Shown here piece after piece: positions 35,999 to 48,600 of a stretch of 64,000 bases of DNA. Under the pieces are notes generated by a model that ran no database searches, was not told where the DNA came from, and was given only the letters and a program-made list of their open reading frames with translations. How positions within the stretch are numbered: position 1 is the first letter of the stretch; every line of letters starts with the position of its first letter. A program made the position numbers and the translations under genes. Location of the stretch: the NCBI GenBank assembly GCA_900074885.1, contig FJUW01000027.1, positions 227,937-291,936 on the forward strand, given 5' to 3'. This stretch comes from Rhynchosporium graminicola. Lineage: Eukaryota > Ascomycota > Leotiomycetes > Helotiales > Ploettnerulaceae.

Positions 35999-37430
35999 TA
36001 TGACGGGTTGCACCCGTTGGTATACTTAACGCCTGAGGCGTCTACGCTAGTACCTGACGTATTATTATACATATTCTAATGCTACTACTACTAGCGGCCG
36101 TAGTATTATCTTTTCTTAGAAAAGAGACTCTTATTCCTCTCTTCTCTTCTTAGTTAATTCTCCTTATAATATAAACGAGCTTTTATATTATATACTTTAT
36201 ACTCGCTTTATAATATTAGAATTGACTTATTCTTAATATTCTTAATTAAATAAAAGAGGATCTGCTTTCGAGTAGTAGATAATACGCGTGCGTAAGAAAG
36301 CTAGTACCCTGGTCTTACTATTACTATACGCATACCTACGATACAAGGATAGACGCCTCGAACTATATATAATAGATCCGGCTATCTTACTTACGATACG
36401 AAATAGACGCCTCAGACTATATATAGTAGATCCGGCTATTTATACGATTATTATATAAGTAGTAATTATAATAATATTAGAATATATAGTTCACGATAAT
36501 AGAAGAATAAACCCCCTAGTAGCTTCTTAATACTTTCGAGGCATAAAGACGATAAGTTGCTAAGCTAGTAGTATAATGAGTAAGTTCAATAGGTACCTTA
36601 GCTAATAGGATTAAAGATATAGAATAATAAAACGTATAGCTAGTACTACTAGTAGTACTAACTTTAAATAATATAATATAGTCGATAACTCCGGAGCTAA
36701 CTATAGCTACAAAGTAACGTATATCGAAACCCGAGAAGTTCGATAGTACTAACCTAGCCCTCTACCCTTAATTCGAGAGCATCCTACGAGCGAAGCTAGA
36801 GATCGATACTACTATTATTAGTAATAAGAGGGAACGAATATAATACGTATTCAGCTATCTCTTAAGCGAGGCTATAGACCGAGTTTACCTATATATAAGC
36901 TTTATCTAATAATAAGAGGAGTTAATAATCGAAGAGCTATTTTAATAAATAGCTATTACTTTTCGCGACTTTTATTATTAGTAGAAAGCTATAAGCTAGC
37001 TTAATAAGATTAAGTAAGGAACTTGTCCTTTAAACGAATTCCTTAACGATTTTATTTAGCTAATCCTCGAAGCAGAAGGATAAGACTAAGTAGATATAAT
37101 TAAGAAGATTTACTTAAAGGCTACTATTACTACTACTTTAATCCGCGGTACTATTAGTATAAAAGAAGAATAATCGTAAAAAGAGTACTATTCGTAACTA
37201 CGTATAGTTAGCGACTAGCTAGCTGAAGTTAAGGAGCTATTAGCTAAAGAAGACTAATAGAAGTAAATATAAGAGCAGTCTCCTAAGATAGACTAATAAG
37301 TAATAGACTCGATAGATTAGAAAGTAACTCTTACTGTAAGGGGCGAGCCCCAGGATTAAGCACCGGCGATGCCTGTGCATACTAAGCCTAGCGGCACCCG
37401 CATGTTTTCCTCCCGTGACACTTACTATTA
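35999..37430 (+). mobile_element. Ty3/gypsy relic G2, + strand: 5' LTR and gag
   Basis: 5' LTR 35999-36215 (217 bp, same family as 30377-30593 but inverted). Downstream on the + strand a gag-like frame runs about 36721-37420. The element is cut at about 37430 by the LTR of a - strand copia. It is head to head with G1 at 35998/35999. Confidence 0.7.
36721..37420 (+). pseudogene. Retrotransposon gag relic
   Basis: One + frame reads KFDSTNLALYP, then FESILRAKLEIDT and a long helical region to QSPKI-like Gln-rich text, interrupted by many TAA/TAG codons of the kind made from CAA/CAG. The capsid-type layout (KFDG.N...Y..F...L..KL) fits gypsy gag. From about 37340 the same frame passes into a GC-richer, less mutated stretch with only one stop. 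Confidence 0.6.
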
Positions 37431-37608
37431 TATGGCAAGGTTACGTTGATCTTCAGAGTAAGGCATAGAGTAGTTGGATGATGTTAGTTGTATTGCAGTA
37501 CTGATTACTATAGAGAGTTGACCAAAGGTATTATCTGGGAATATCCGCACGGACTATGCACGTGACTACAGTCACCTGATCCATACTAAGACCTATATCC
37601 TCGCAACA
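37431..37608 (-). repeat. C1 copia LTR, copy i
   Basis: 178 bp, inverted copy of 56390-56567 and 60252-60437. Confidence 0.85.
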
Positions 37609-39747
37609 TACCCCTCTGTAGAGATACTATAAAGTCGGTAACTTCTATAGGTATAAGTGATCTAATTTCTTCTGTAATTAGTCTATTATACTATCGTATG
37701 CGTACGTATAGTGATACCCCTAGAGACTAGCACTATACCTCGATATCATATGAACTAGATAAACTATAGGTTCTGTAATTCCTTTAAGATAAGTTAGCCT
37801 TCTAATTGATATCTATACCCCTTATTCTAGGTATAAAACAGTTATATTCAGTATTACTATAAAGGCCTTAAGGTCTTATAGGCTAAGTAGTTTAGTGAAA
37901 CTATCTGCCGCGTTCTCTTTTAAGGGTATATACTAAGGGTCTAAATGACCTCTAGCGACCTCCTAGCGAAGGTAGTGAAATTTAATATCGATATGCTTAG
38001 TATATTAGTATAATTCAGGGTTCTCCGATAGAGATAAAGCTCCCTAGTTATCATATTATATCTCTATACTCCTAGAGTCTAGCTTATTATAGCCTAGCTC
38101 CTTTAGTACTTAGCGTATCTATAAAGCTTCTCTAGTAAAAGCGCATATAGCTATATACTCTGCTTCTATAGAGGTAAGAGCTATAGTAGTCTATCGCTTT
38201 GAAATAGCTGAGAAAACACCTCCTGCAAGGACGAAATAGACTCTGGTATATAATACTCTATTAATTCGGTTACCGGCCTAATTAGAGTTATAGAAACCTC
38301 TTAATTTTATCTTTTCTCTATTAGTAACGTCTCCTCCGTAAGTCGTAGCGTAGTACTTCGTACCTTATAGGTATGCAAGTACTCTCTGAGCGCTCGTAAG
38401 GTATTAAGGTAATAGATTTATTAGAAATTATAATAATATAGAATAGTAGAATAATATATCCTAGCGAGTATGAGCTAGGTACTATAGACTACCGTAAAGC
38501 TATTAATATAGCTTGATTTTTTATAGAGTAGCTACTCCCTTGAATTTAACTATAGAAACCTCTGAACTAGTAGTGAAGGGCGTATTAGCTCTCTTATAGT
38601 TAGTTATTCTAAATTGATCTAATATCTTATCGATATATATATCTTACTAAGAAGAAATCGTCTTCTTCTCTTTATTACGTATAATTCTGACGCTAAGGAA
38701 GTATTTAGCTAGTCTAGCTAGTAGAATATCGAATATAGTAAGAATCTTCTTCTTAAGCTCTTTAAGAGTTATTCTAGCCTTTAAGATAACTAGAAAATCG
38801 TTAATATAGATAATAATAATTATTCTAGTTTCTTAGTTAATATATACGTAATTATTAGTTTATAAAGGTATAAAGTCGATAATACCGAACTCCTTACGTA
38901 GTATCTCTTGCTAGAGACGTGGAGACTGCTTTAAACTATATAGAGCCTTTAGTAAGAGTATATATTTATTATCTATAAGTCTACGCCTATATTATCTATA
39001 AAATAGTAGTAATTTAACGTATATCAGGGTATCGGCTTTACTATATAAGAATACTATTACAATATTAAACTATTCGACTTTTAAGTTATACTCTGCTGTA
39101 ACTACTAAGCCTATCTTCTAAGTAGAAGATTTATAGGTTCCGATATACGTCTGATTATAATCGTAACTAAATCGTTATATATAACCTTAGATTATAAATC
39201 TGACTTTATATTTATCGATTTTACTATCTATATCTCTCTTAGTCTTGAAAAATAGACGAGAACCTAGTACTCTATACTCTTTTAGCATATCAGAGCGACT
39301 TATAGTCTTCTAAGTCGACTTCTCCTTAAGAGATTAGTACTCCTTAATAATCGCCTTCTTCTATTCTGGCTAATTAGCTCTCTTTATAGCCTGATCTAAA
39401 GTAGTCGGATTATCTAAGAATAGAGACTCTTCTTAAGCTATATGAAAAGCGAGTCGATACTAACTAGTACTCTCTTATACTTCTTTAAGTAGTGAAATTA
39501 TATGGGAGTAGCTATTATTTAGTTCCGGGGTTACTTTAGGCGTCGAATTTAGAGTCGGATTATTACGGCTAGAGCGTATAGCCCTAGGGACGTACTGCGG
39601 CATATAGTTCTTAGATCTAGGAGGCTTATTACGCTTCTTTTATATAGTAATTTGCTCCGGAATATTAACCTCTAGTACTAGAACTTCGTCCGTGATTATA
39701 GACTCGGCATCTTCTGTACTATCGATTTCGACTTCGGAATCCTCGTT

Positions 39748-40092
39748 TTAGCTTATGATACTTATACTAGGATTAGTAGTACTAGTAACCTCGACGTCTT
39801 GATTTTGACTTAAATTATCGATAGAATCACTCTTAGTTTGAGATACTATTATAGCGTCTTCTTCGTGAGGTTCTATAACTAAGCTATCTTTATTAAATCG
39901 TAGATAAGAGGTACGAACTACCTTTCTATTAACTAGGTATCTATAGATATTATAACCTTTAAATCCTACTAGAATACCCTTTTTAGCTCTAGGAGCTACC
40001 TTATAGCTCTGGACTCTCTTCTCCTTATTAATTAGTATAAAGATAAGATATCCTAATATATAGAGATACTTAATAGAGGGAGTATAGTTCAC
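39748..40092 (-). pseudogene. Copia integrase C-terminal fragment
   Basis: 114 codons open, containing INKEKRVQSYKVAPRAKKG, ILVGFKGYNIYRYLV and KVVRTSYLRF, the conserved C-terminal integrase region of copia polyproteins. A parallel copy is at about 63170-63420 on the + strand. Confidence 0.85.
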
Positions 40093-40559
40093 TCCTAGCT
40101 TAATATCGTCCTAGAAGCACTTAAAAGGAGTCTTCCTTTCTACTCTAGAAGTAGAGGTAAGGTTAGCGATATATATATAGGCGAGTAGAATTTCCGGCTA
40201 TATATAATCAGGTATATTCTGATCTACTATAACTATACGTACTTTCTTGATAATCGTACGTATAGAGCGTTTAGCTCTTCTATCTTACTCTAGAGTATAT
40301 AGAGTAGACTCCTCTAGTAGTATTCTAAGGTGGTTAGTAAGCTCTTTTATCTAAGAGGGAGAGTACTCCTTACTCCTGTTATATCTCTATACCTTAATTT
40401 TATAGTAATACTATATTTCGGCTAACTTAATTAGCTTCTGATTAGCTAGGTATATATCCGACTTCTTAGCGTAAGTAAAGGCCTACTTTCCAGTCGAATA
40501 GGCACATAAGAAGATAGAGGCGTAAGAATAACTATTCAGACCCTTAGGTTTAAGGTATA

Positions 40560-40764
40560 TGTTAGTATCACTCTGTCGTAGTACGTATAATCAAGTAGTC
40601 TGCGTGAGCCAAAGTATAGTAATAATAGTAGTAGTATTATCTGTTATATCGTGGCTATCTTTCCTAGGTAGTCAAGACTCCGTAAGGGAGATATATCTAG
40701 CCGGCTAAACCCCGGTATAGATACTCGACTAACACGTGACTATAGACTAATATATGGACTAATA
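40560..40764 (-). repeat. C2 copia 3' LTR
   Basis: 205 bp, near-identical in layout to 55300-55504, differing mainly at C/T and G/A positions. Confidence 0.88.
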
Positions 40765-41124
40765 CTAAGAGTACTTTAAAGTAGCTCTAAACTATCTACT
40801 TCTCCGTATGAAAGTAACGCTTTTTGCTTTCTAATAAGAGTAGTACTATAGTACTACTTGTGCAAAAGTATTATATAGTATATAAGTTTCCATGTAATCA
40901 GGTCTAAAGATTAGATAACTAAACTAAACGCCTTATAAGCTCTCTTCCGGCTTCAAGTCATCCAAGTTCCCTCTATCTACCTATTCTACGGGCTTAATAA
41001 GCAATTGATTCGTATGCAATAGCTCCTTCAGAGCTCCGTTGCAATTTATCTTAGTTATCGTATCCGTAGGGTTATCTAGCCCTGCTACCTAAATTACCTC
41101 TGATATCTCTTTTCTTTCGTATGC

Positions 41125-41355
41125 CTAACGTAGATATATAAGGTTAATTATTAATCTCTTCTCTTTTATAGTATTAAGTTGTACTATATAGTTATATAAA
41201 GACTTAGAATTAGCAACTATAAGTAAAGGTAGTACTATAATCTCTATGATCTGTTCGATAGTAGTCTTAATAGTACTAGCTATATTAAAACCTTCTAATA
41301 TAGCGTATAGTTCAGAGGCTAGTATAGATCTAGTAACTCTCTTATAGTAGACCAA
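41125..41355 (-). pseudogene. Copia RNase H fragment (C2)
   Basis: 76 codons open: KRVTRSILASELYAILEGF, then a LPLLIVANSKSLYNYIVQL segment. Both match the RNase H region of fungal copia polyproteins (SKRVTRS..A.ELYA; DSKSLY, with the Asp here read as Asn). Confidence 0.8.
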
Positions 41356-42451
41356 AGACTAGTGAATAACGTTTACCTTATTATACTTATCTATAAGTAC
41401 GTAGATATAGCTAATTTAAGAGTAGAAGTCTTTTAAATTAGCAAATGAACTATTAGTAAATATAACGAGTTTCAGAGACTTCTTATCTAATTTGACGTAT
41501 TAGAGACTTTTGCTATAGTTAAGCTTTTACTATAAGATTCTCTTGTTTAAGAGCTTAAAGTCTTTCTCTATTAGTTTTATAGTTTATATAGTAAAAGAGA
41601 CGTTAAACGATACTTCCGGCTAAGAAATAGTTACTAGGTATAAACCTCTAGCTCTCTGGGCGGCAAATTGCTCGATTTAGGTAAGACTTTATTATATACT
41701 TCTATAGGAGTTAGTAAGATTAACTAGTTCTTTCTTAATTAGTCTTAGTATCTTATCGTACGATTATTAAGATAGTCGAATAGAGCTATTAGTTTCTAAG
41801 GTAATATAACCTCTATTAAAGTTAATTAGGTATGAAGTAGTTAATTACTCTCTCTCGTTCGACTTGAATCTAGCCTTCTGTAGCTCTCTTTCTTCTGCGT
41901 CTATAAAGGTCTTATTACTGACGAAGAAAGTATTATTAATCTGAAGACTAAGAGCTCCTATACTAGCTTTATTACCTGAAACAGATAGTAGACACGTGTT
42001 GAATATCGATAGTATTATATGGAGCTTTTTAACCTTATGTCTATAGTATATACCGAACTAATAGTTCGCTGACTCTAGTATACTGTATATAGGCCCAACG
42101 TACTGCAAAAACTAATATAGCTAAGTTAAAATCTCCTTTAGAGAGCGCACGAAGAAGTCACGTATTAGGTATGATATAAACTGAGTATAAGCTTATATAA
42201 TATTATAGCTATATACCTTAAACTTAGGGTGCATAACTACGTATACTAGTAGTAGTTATTAGCTAACTCGTTGAATAGTTAGTAATATAGTAAGTACTTA
42301 GTTCTTTCTAGAGTCGTTATATACTTATATAACTAGTCTAGACTTCTCGTAGGCTTTCTATATACTCTTAAATTTAGTCTAGTCGATTAATTTAGCGTTA
42401 AAACCCTAGCTCTAGCTAGTAATTCGTCTTTATGAACTAATTTAAAGATCC

Positions 42452-42585
42452 AGAAAAGGTGTGGGAACAGAACCTCTTGAGAAGCGTCGTTGTATTATAG
42501 AGAAGGTCTGGAGACCTTAGAAAGAAAGCTATAGGAGGGAGAGGTCTGTGCGCTACTAGCTAGGTACAAATCCAGTGATATCATA
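42452..42585 (-). repeat. G3 gypsy 3' LTR
   Basis: 134 bp, differing from 51041-51174 at only a few positions, mainly C/T or G/A. Confidence 0.88.
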
Positions 42586-42949
42586 AGTATACTACCTACA
42601 AGTCTCGCCCTCGAGACCTCTATCGATATACCAAAGTAAATCATATAATATAGCTATAAACATACCTCCAGAACTAAGTACTCCTAGAAGTCCACCTGAA
42701 TAACTCCCTCTAGAGATAAAGAATATCTCCTTCTAATATTATAACTCCTAAACCTATAGATTAAAACTCTATAATCCCTAACCTTAAACCTTCTATATAT
42801 ATTATCAAACTCCCTACTCCTACTGCTATACCCTTAGTATAGAATCTCTAGCTACTACCTCTATCTTTCGACCTGTTCTGAGCTCTATTAGCAGAGAATA
42901 TTTACCCTTCTTAGCTCTGAGGTTTTAATATAATAGTAGTCTTTCCTCC

Positions 42950-44100
42950 CGTCTATTTATAAGGTATAAGTTTCGCAGATAAAAGGGCTTTATTTAATCG
43001 ATATAGAAGTATCGTGGTATAAGTGTTCCGTCGATCTGCTGCAAGGTATACGATTTGCTATATTCGCCACTTATACTAGAGACCACGAAAGGACCTCTCT
43101 AGCTTAAGCGTAGCTTTTATCTAGCTATAGTATGATCGTAGAGTATAACTATAGAGCCGATACCTAGATATTATCTTCTAGATACCCTCAGATCATATAT
43201 CTCTTTCCGTCTTATTCTCTCTAAGTATGAGGCTATATCTACCTGCTCTAATTTAGCAGCTTACGCCCTAATATACTCTAGCACCTTATCTCCCTATTCC
43301 TCGTTCTCCTTACTATTAGCTCCCTAAAGCATATCAGGGAAACCCTATAAGTCTAGCTCCTGATAAATCGCTCTGATATAATAGGCGGGAAAGGCAAGGT
43401 CCACTTCTGACCTGGGCTAGTACCTACGGTATATATAGAAAGGGGAGTAGCTAAGGAACCTAATCTCTCTCAAATTCATCTTAAATACTACCTTTTAAAG
43501 CTTAATAGTATAGTTAGGGCCGGTCTTAGTTATCGCTTACTAGACCAGGTCAATAGCTTTCTCTGCTATACCTATAGACTTCTTAGAAGCTAAGGGTGAG
43601 TTAAGCTATAAAACACCTTTCTTACTTATATAGTTTCTAATATCTTCCCTAAAGTGACTTCTAGGATTAATATAAAAGCTAATAGGTATACTATCTATCT
43701 TAAAGAGTATATCTAGCGATATTTTAATATATTCCGAATTAGCTGCTATATAAGGAAAGGCCCAAACCAGCCTAGAGAAGTAGTCTATAATAATAAGAAG
43801 GTATCTATAACTCTTAGGCAGTTATATAAAAGGTCTATAGAAGTCTGCCCTAAGTAATTCCATTAGTACAGAGACTATTATTTAGGAGAGTAGTGCTGAC
43901 TTTTGAGCCGGTCCGTGTTTCGCGTATTAAAGATAGCTAGTAATATATAGAGTGATATCCTTAGTAAGTATAGGCTAGTAGACTCCTCTGAGTTTTCTAG
44001 TAGTAATAGTTAATACAAAATATCCTCTCTTATCATGCGCCTTTATTAAAGCTTCTGCAACTTATCCTAGTATAAGATAATATTTATATACTCCTCTCTA
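42950..44100 (-). pseudogene. Gypsy integrase relic (G3)
   Basis: On the - strand, fragments such as YRYLLIIIDYFSRLVWAFPY and a C-terminal EGPFVVSSI...YTLQQIDGTLIPRYF-like stretch match the integrase core and its C-terminal GPF domain. Numerous TAG/TAA codons interrupt it. Confidence 0.65.
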
Positions 44101-45387
44101 TTTGTACTATAATACCTTATGCTCCTACTTATATTTCTTATATTAGAGCTCTAGGGATCTCTTCCTTATGCGATCTATATCTTCTGGGTAGATACTATAG
44201 ATAAGGAACCTAATAATATCCTTATACTAGTATATCTTCTCATAAGCTTCTGAAGGGGATATTAGCTCGACTATTACTAGCTTAGACGACTAGTAAGTCT
44301 CCGCAGATAGAGCTTTAAATATTTCACGGAGAGGCGTATCTTCTAAGACTTATAGCCTAGTAAAGGGTAAACTTAACTATAAAGTTGCATCCTAGAACCT
44401 CTCTCCTACTGCATATAGGGCAGCTATGAACTCCAGATCTTCCTTCTCTCTTCTAGCTTATTTCTCAATATTATTAACCTTATATATTCCCTTAATAACT
44501 TCAAGCTTCTTATTATTAGCTTTCTTAGAAGTAAGCTCTAATTCTTTTAGTAGATCTTTATATCTACTAATTCCGTCTTTCTATCTCTAGATAAGTCTAG
44601 TAATAATCTGCTACTCTTCTCTAAACCTTATTATATCTAGTCTATTATAATTATCTCCCGGGAAAATAGTATATAATAAAGTATCTATAGTCTTATTTCT
44701 ACTACCGGGAATATAGTGAATTCGTATATTTAATAACCTTAGCTCTGAAGCCTACCTAGTATAAATTCCTTCTTAGAGCGCCGATAAGTCTAGAAAGTAA
44801 GTGAGTAGCTGATAATCTATATAGATTATTCCTAGCTTATCTTCTCTTAATATATAATAGTACTTATAGCTAAACTCTATAATAGAAAGCAGCTCGCGTT
44901 TATAAGTTCTATAATTTCTCTAGGCCTTAGAGAATATGAAACTATCGAAAAGGATTAGTACTATCTTCTTCTCTCTCTCCTTAGATTATATGATATAATA
45001 TCCTCCTGCATATCCACTAGTATCTATATATATTTACACTAGGAGAGTTAGATCGTAGCCGTTTCTCTCTACTACTCTTAAGTATACTTCCTTTAGTAGC
45101 TTAAATAATATCGCCTTATTCTCTCCTTATCTCTATTCTATATCTCTAGTAAGTCGATTTAGTAGTCGAGTAATCTCTATATAATTCTTAACCTATAGTC
45201 GCGTTATCTAGATCGCTCCTATGAATCTCCTGACTTCTATAGCGTTTTTTAGTATTAGCTATATATTAATCCTTAATACCCTTTCCGGTTTAATTATAGA
45301 TTTTCTACTCGCTTTATATATAGTCCCTAATATTAGAACCTCTATTATGAATAATAAGCACTTCTTAAAGGAGAGCTTAAGACTAGA

Positions 45388-45603
45388 CTATAAGAGTCGA
45401 GGGAGGAGATATTCTTTCAGAAAGGTAAATGCCTCCTTAAATGTCTTAAAGGCTGCGAAGATATTATCTATATAGAAGAGTAAGGCCTGAAGAACTACTC
45501 TACCCTTAGAAACAATTAGAGAGAATAGCGAGAGCTCAGAATTATCGAACCCTTTTACTACCGCTTCCGTAGACTTAGGTATATCCCTAAAGACTAATTT
45601 CAT
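45388..45603 (-). pseudogene. Gypsy reverse transcriptase fragment (G3)
   Basis: 71 open codons with VFRDIPKSTEAVVKGFDNS and LQALLFYIDNIFAAFK. The latter is the YVDD-type catalytic box with the second Asp read as Asn. Confidence 0.75.
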
Positions 45604-48600
45604 TAGTTCTATTATAGAGAATATTAAGCTTCTATAGCCCTAGGGCATACGGGTTAGTTACAATTATCTATAGCCTAGCGCAGAGAAGGTATAGATATAG
45701 CGGTCTTCTGGATATAAGTTTACTAACTAGTAGGCGTACTTAAGGTCTATTTAGATAAATAGACAATACTTAGGATTACTAAGAAATATAAAGCACTCTG
45801 CTATAGATATTATTAAGCAGCTAGGCGTCTTTTCTTTTATTTTAGAGTAATCAAATATTACTCTATATTCCCTAGTTTATACTTTAGAGTCTAATCCTTT
45901 ATCTACTATATATAGATAGCTATTCTAATCTGATAGCGCTCTATTAGCTAAGAGTATACTCTTAAATATCCTATATTTAATTCCCTCTTTAATTATCTTA
46001 TTCAGCTAGGCGAGCTTAGCTAGTATATATCTCCTAGCTATATTCTCCTAGACTGGCTTAGAATATTCTGGGATTCTGGCTCAGTAGTAGTAGAGATTAG
46101 TAAATAGTATATCTTCTAAGCTTATTGAATTAATATATCGATATATATATAGTAGCTTATGAACTTGCTTGATTTCTTCTAGTAGTATAGCTATACTAAA
46201 AGTTAACTAGCTCTTAGTAATCTAATCGTTCAGAACTTCGTTAGTTACTTCTACTATTAGTAACCTAATAACTCTTCTTTATATAGGGAATACTATAATA
46301 TATAGTGCCTTCTTATTAGATTCTATAGTAATATTCTATACCTTAGCGTAGTTACTGCATATTCCAGGCTATTCTGCAGATATAAGTCGATATTAGGATT
46401 TCAAGGAGGGCTTTATAGCTAGATAGCAGGACTAAAGGTAATCACTGCGGATTCTCGAAGGTTTTAGCTAAGCTATATTCTTTAAGGACAGAAGAAGCTA
46501 TAATAATAACCTGGACTAGGTAGTAGCCCTCTTAGTCTCTAGTATATATATAGAGGTAAGGTTAGCTTGAGTAAATAAGGCTAGGAATAAGCCTACTGAT
46601 ATAGAGGGGTACTGATTTGCAATAGGCCTCCCTTCTATTAAGGGTATATAGTCTTTGAAATTTGAAGCTTTAGGAGTCCCTTTTAATATATAGGAAACTT
46701 CTGAGATATCTGCTAAATATCTGAGGTTTCGGGTAGGTATAGTCCTAGAGACCTTCCGACGGCTATAGCGGGCTAGTAATAAGTTTAATATCGTCTCAGG
46801 ATAGCCTAGTAAGTCTAGTTTTTTAAAGAGTTAGAATTATTAGAAGAAGAAGTATCTTCAGAATCGGATTCGGAAGAAGAAGAGTCAGCGGTAGTATTAT
46901 TATTAGTAGTAGAGAGGTCAGAGCTCTCTGTAAATCGAATAATTAAATCCGATACGTCTTTATTAGATTTCACCTTTAGATATAGAATTAGGTTTAAGAG
47001 TATAGATTCTATAAAAAGAGGGCTTTAAATAGTAGTAGTTATTTCTTTGCTTCGATTGCTACTAAGGGTAAGAAGACCTTTATAAATATCGATCTTCGTA
47101 TTAATAGAATATAACTACGGGAGCCTAAGAAGTAAGCTCAGCTCCTTATCGTTTGGACTCTTAGTATCTCTTATAAACGCGTGGACTTTTCGCTATATAT
47201 CCTTTACTCTAAAGTTAAATATAATAAACTTAGTAAGCTAATATTATATACTATCTGCTATACTATAGCTAACCCCGGTATACTTATAAGAAGCTAGTAG
47301 AATTGTTTTTAACCTCAGATATTACTATAAGGCAGGAGATATAATAACTAGGTCAGAACCTTAGTCTATAGAATATATTCCGACCTTTAATTCTATAATA
47401 GTAGTCTTACTCTTTTTAATTACCTTTATCTTCCTAGGAACCTTCTAGGCCTTATCGGCCGGGTGGACTCGTAGCGTAACTTATATAAGCTTAAGATTTC
47501 TAGTTATAGCCGCAGATAAGGCTTATGCAGATCTAGTGCTAGGTATCGAAGTAGGGTTATTTTTATAAGTTAAAGACTTTAGACTTACTTTCTTCTAGTT
47601 ACGACATATTAATAGTTTGCGAAATTACTTTAATATCTCTAGTAATATCTGAAATAATTCTAGAAGATTTATAGTAATATTAATTCTAGTAGCTAAGTCC
47701 TTGAAATTAACTAGCCCTAGTCCTTTACGCCTAACTATCTCTCTTAATTATCTCCCTTTCTTCTTATCTTCTTTTATCGCAGACCTTAGTCCAGATCCTT
47801 AAGTAACTACTTCTAGTTCCTTAGCTATATCTTACTCCTTAGGAATATTAATCCTTATACGCTTCTTATGCCGGGTCCTATATGCTACTCTAGTATAAAT
47901 ACCTTTATTTTCCTTCTCTCCTTCTGCCTTATTTCCTGATATCTCTATAGACTCCGCTTAGTACTATAGGTTATCTAAAAGTATAATTATAGCTTTCGCT
48001 TTTCCCGCCTTATTACTTAACTTAGTAGATCTAGCTTAGATAAATTGATCAAATAAGGTTATTTCTACTAAGCTTAGTATACTAGCTCTATCTGAGCTAG
48101 AAGATAATATTATAGATATTATCGATAATAATTTAGAGGTACTAAAAGGAACCCTATTATCTATAGCTCTAGGTCCTTCGATGCTATAAAAGTCTCCCTA
48201 TAATTAAGTATATAATACTTAAGTAGTAGTTTCTAGGAATATAATTTGTTTTAGGTGCATATACTCCTAAAAGGGTAATATAATATTTAGATAGGCTAAC
48301 TTGAGGTAGCTGTAATATCTATAGCTAATACAGAGGATACTATCCCTCTTAGAGTTATATACTAGGGTTCTATTAATATATAAGTTCAGGCTTTCTCGCG
48401 CCGGTCGTAAAGGAGGAATATTAGTAGAAGTATTAATATTAGTTTATATTCTGTTTCTAAGATATAACTACTATCTATCGCTTATATTAAAGTTATTTCG
48501 ACGGTAAGATAGCTAGTATTACTAAGGTTAGTACCTAGTTCCACTCCTAGCTATCTGCGGAGCTTAAATATTTAAGGTTAGAGGGGCGGTAAGCTATAGT

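Larger units (their letters stand above)
37431..40559 (-). mobile_element. Ty1/copia relic C1 copy i, - strand: 3' LTR to integrase
   Basis: 3' LTR 37431-37608 (178 bp; TGTTGCGAGG on the - strand, preceded by a purine tract CAGAGGGGTA). Then on the - strand: RNase H with a GGVFSAISKR and TSIEAEYIAICAFTREA-like segment (about 38110-38230), reverse transcriptase with IIIIYINDFLV near 38790-38830 (YVDD changed to YIND), and the integrase C-terminal region (39748-40092). It is truncated at 40559 by another copia LTR. The same family recurs at 55505 and 60252. Confidence 0.85.
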
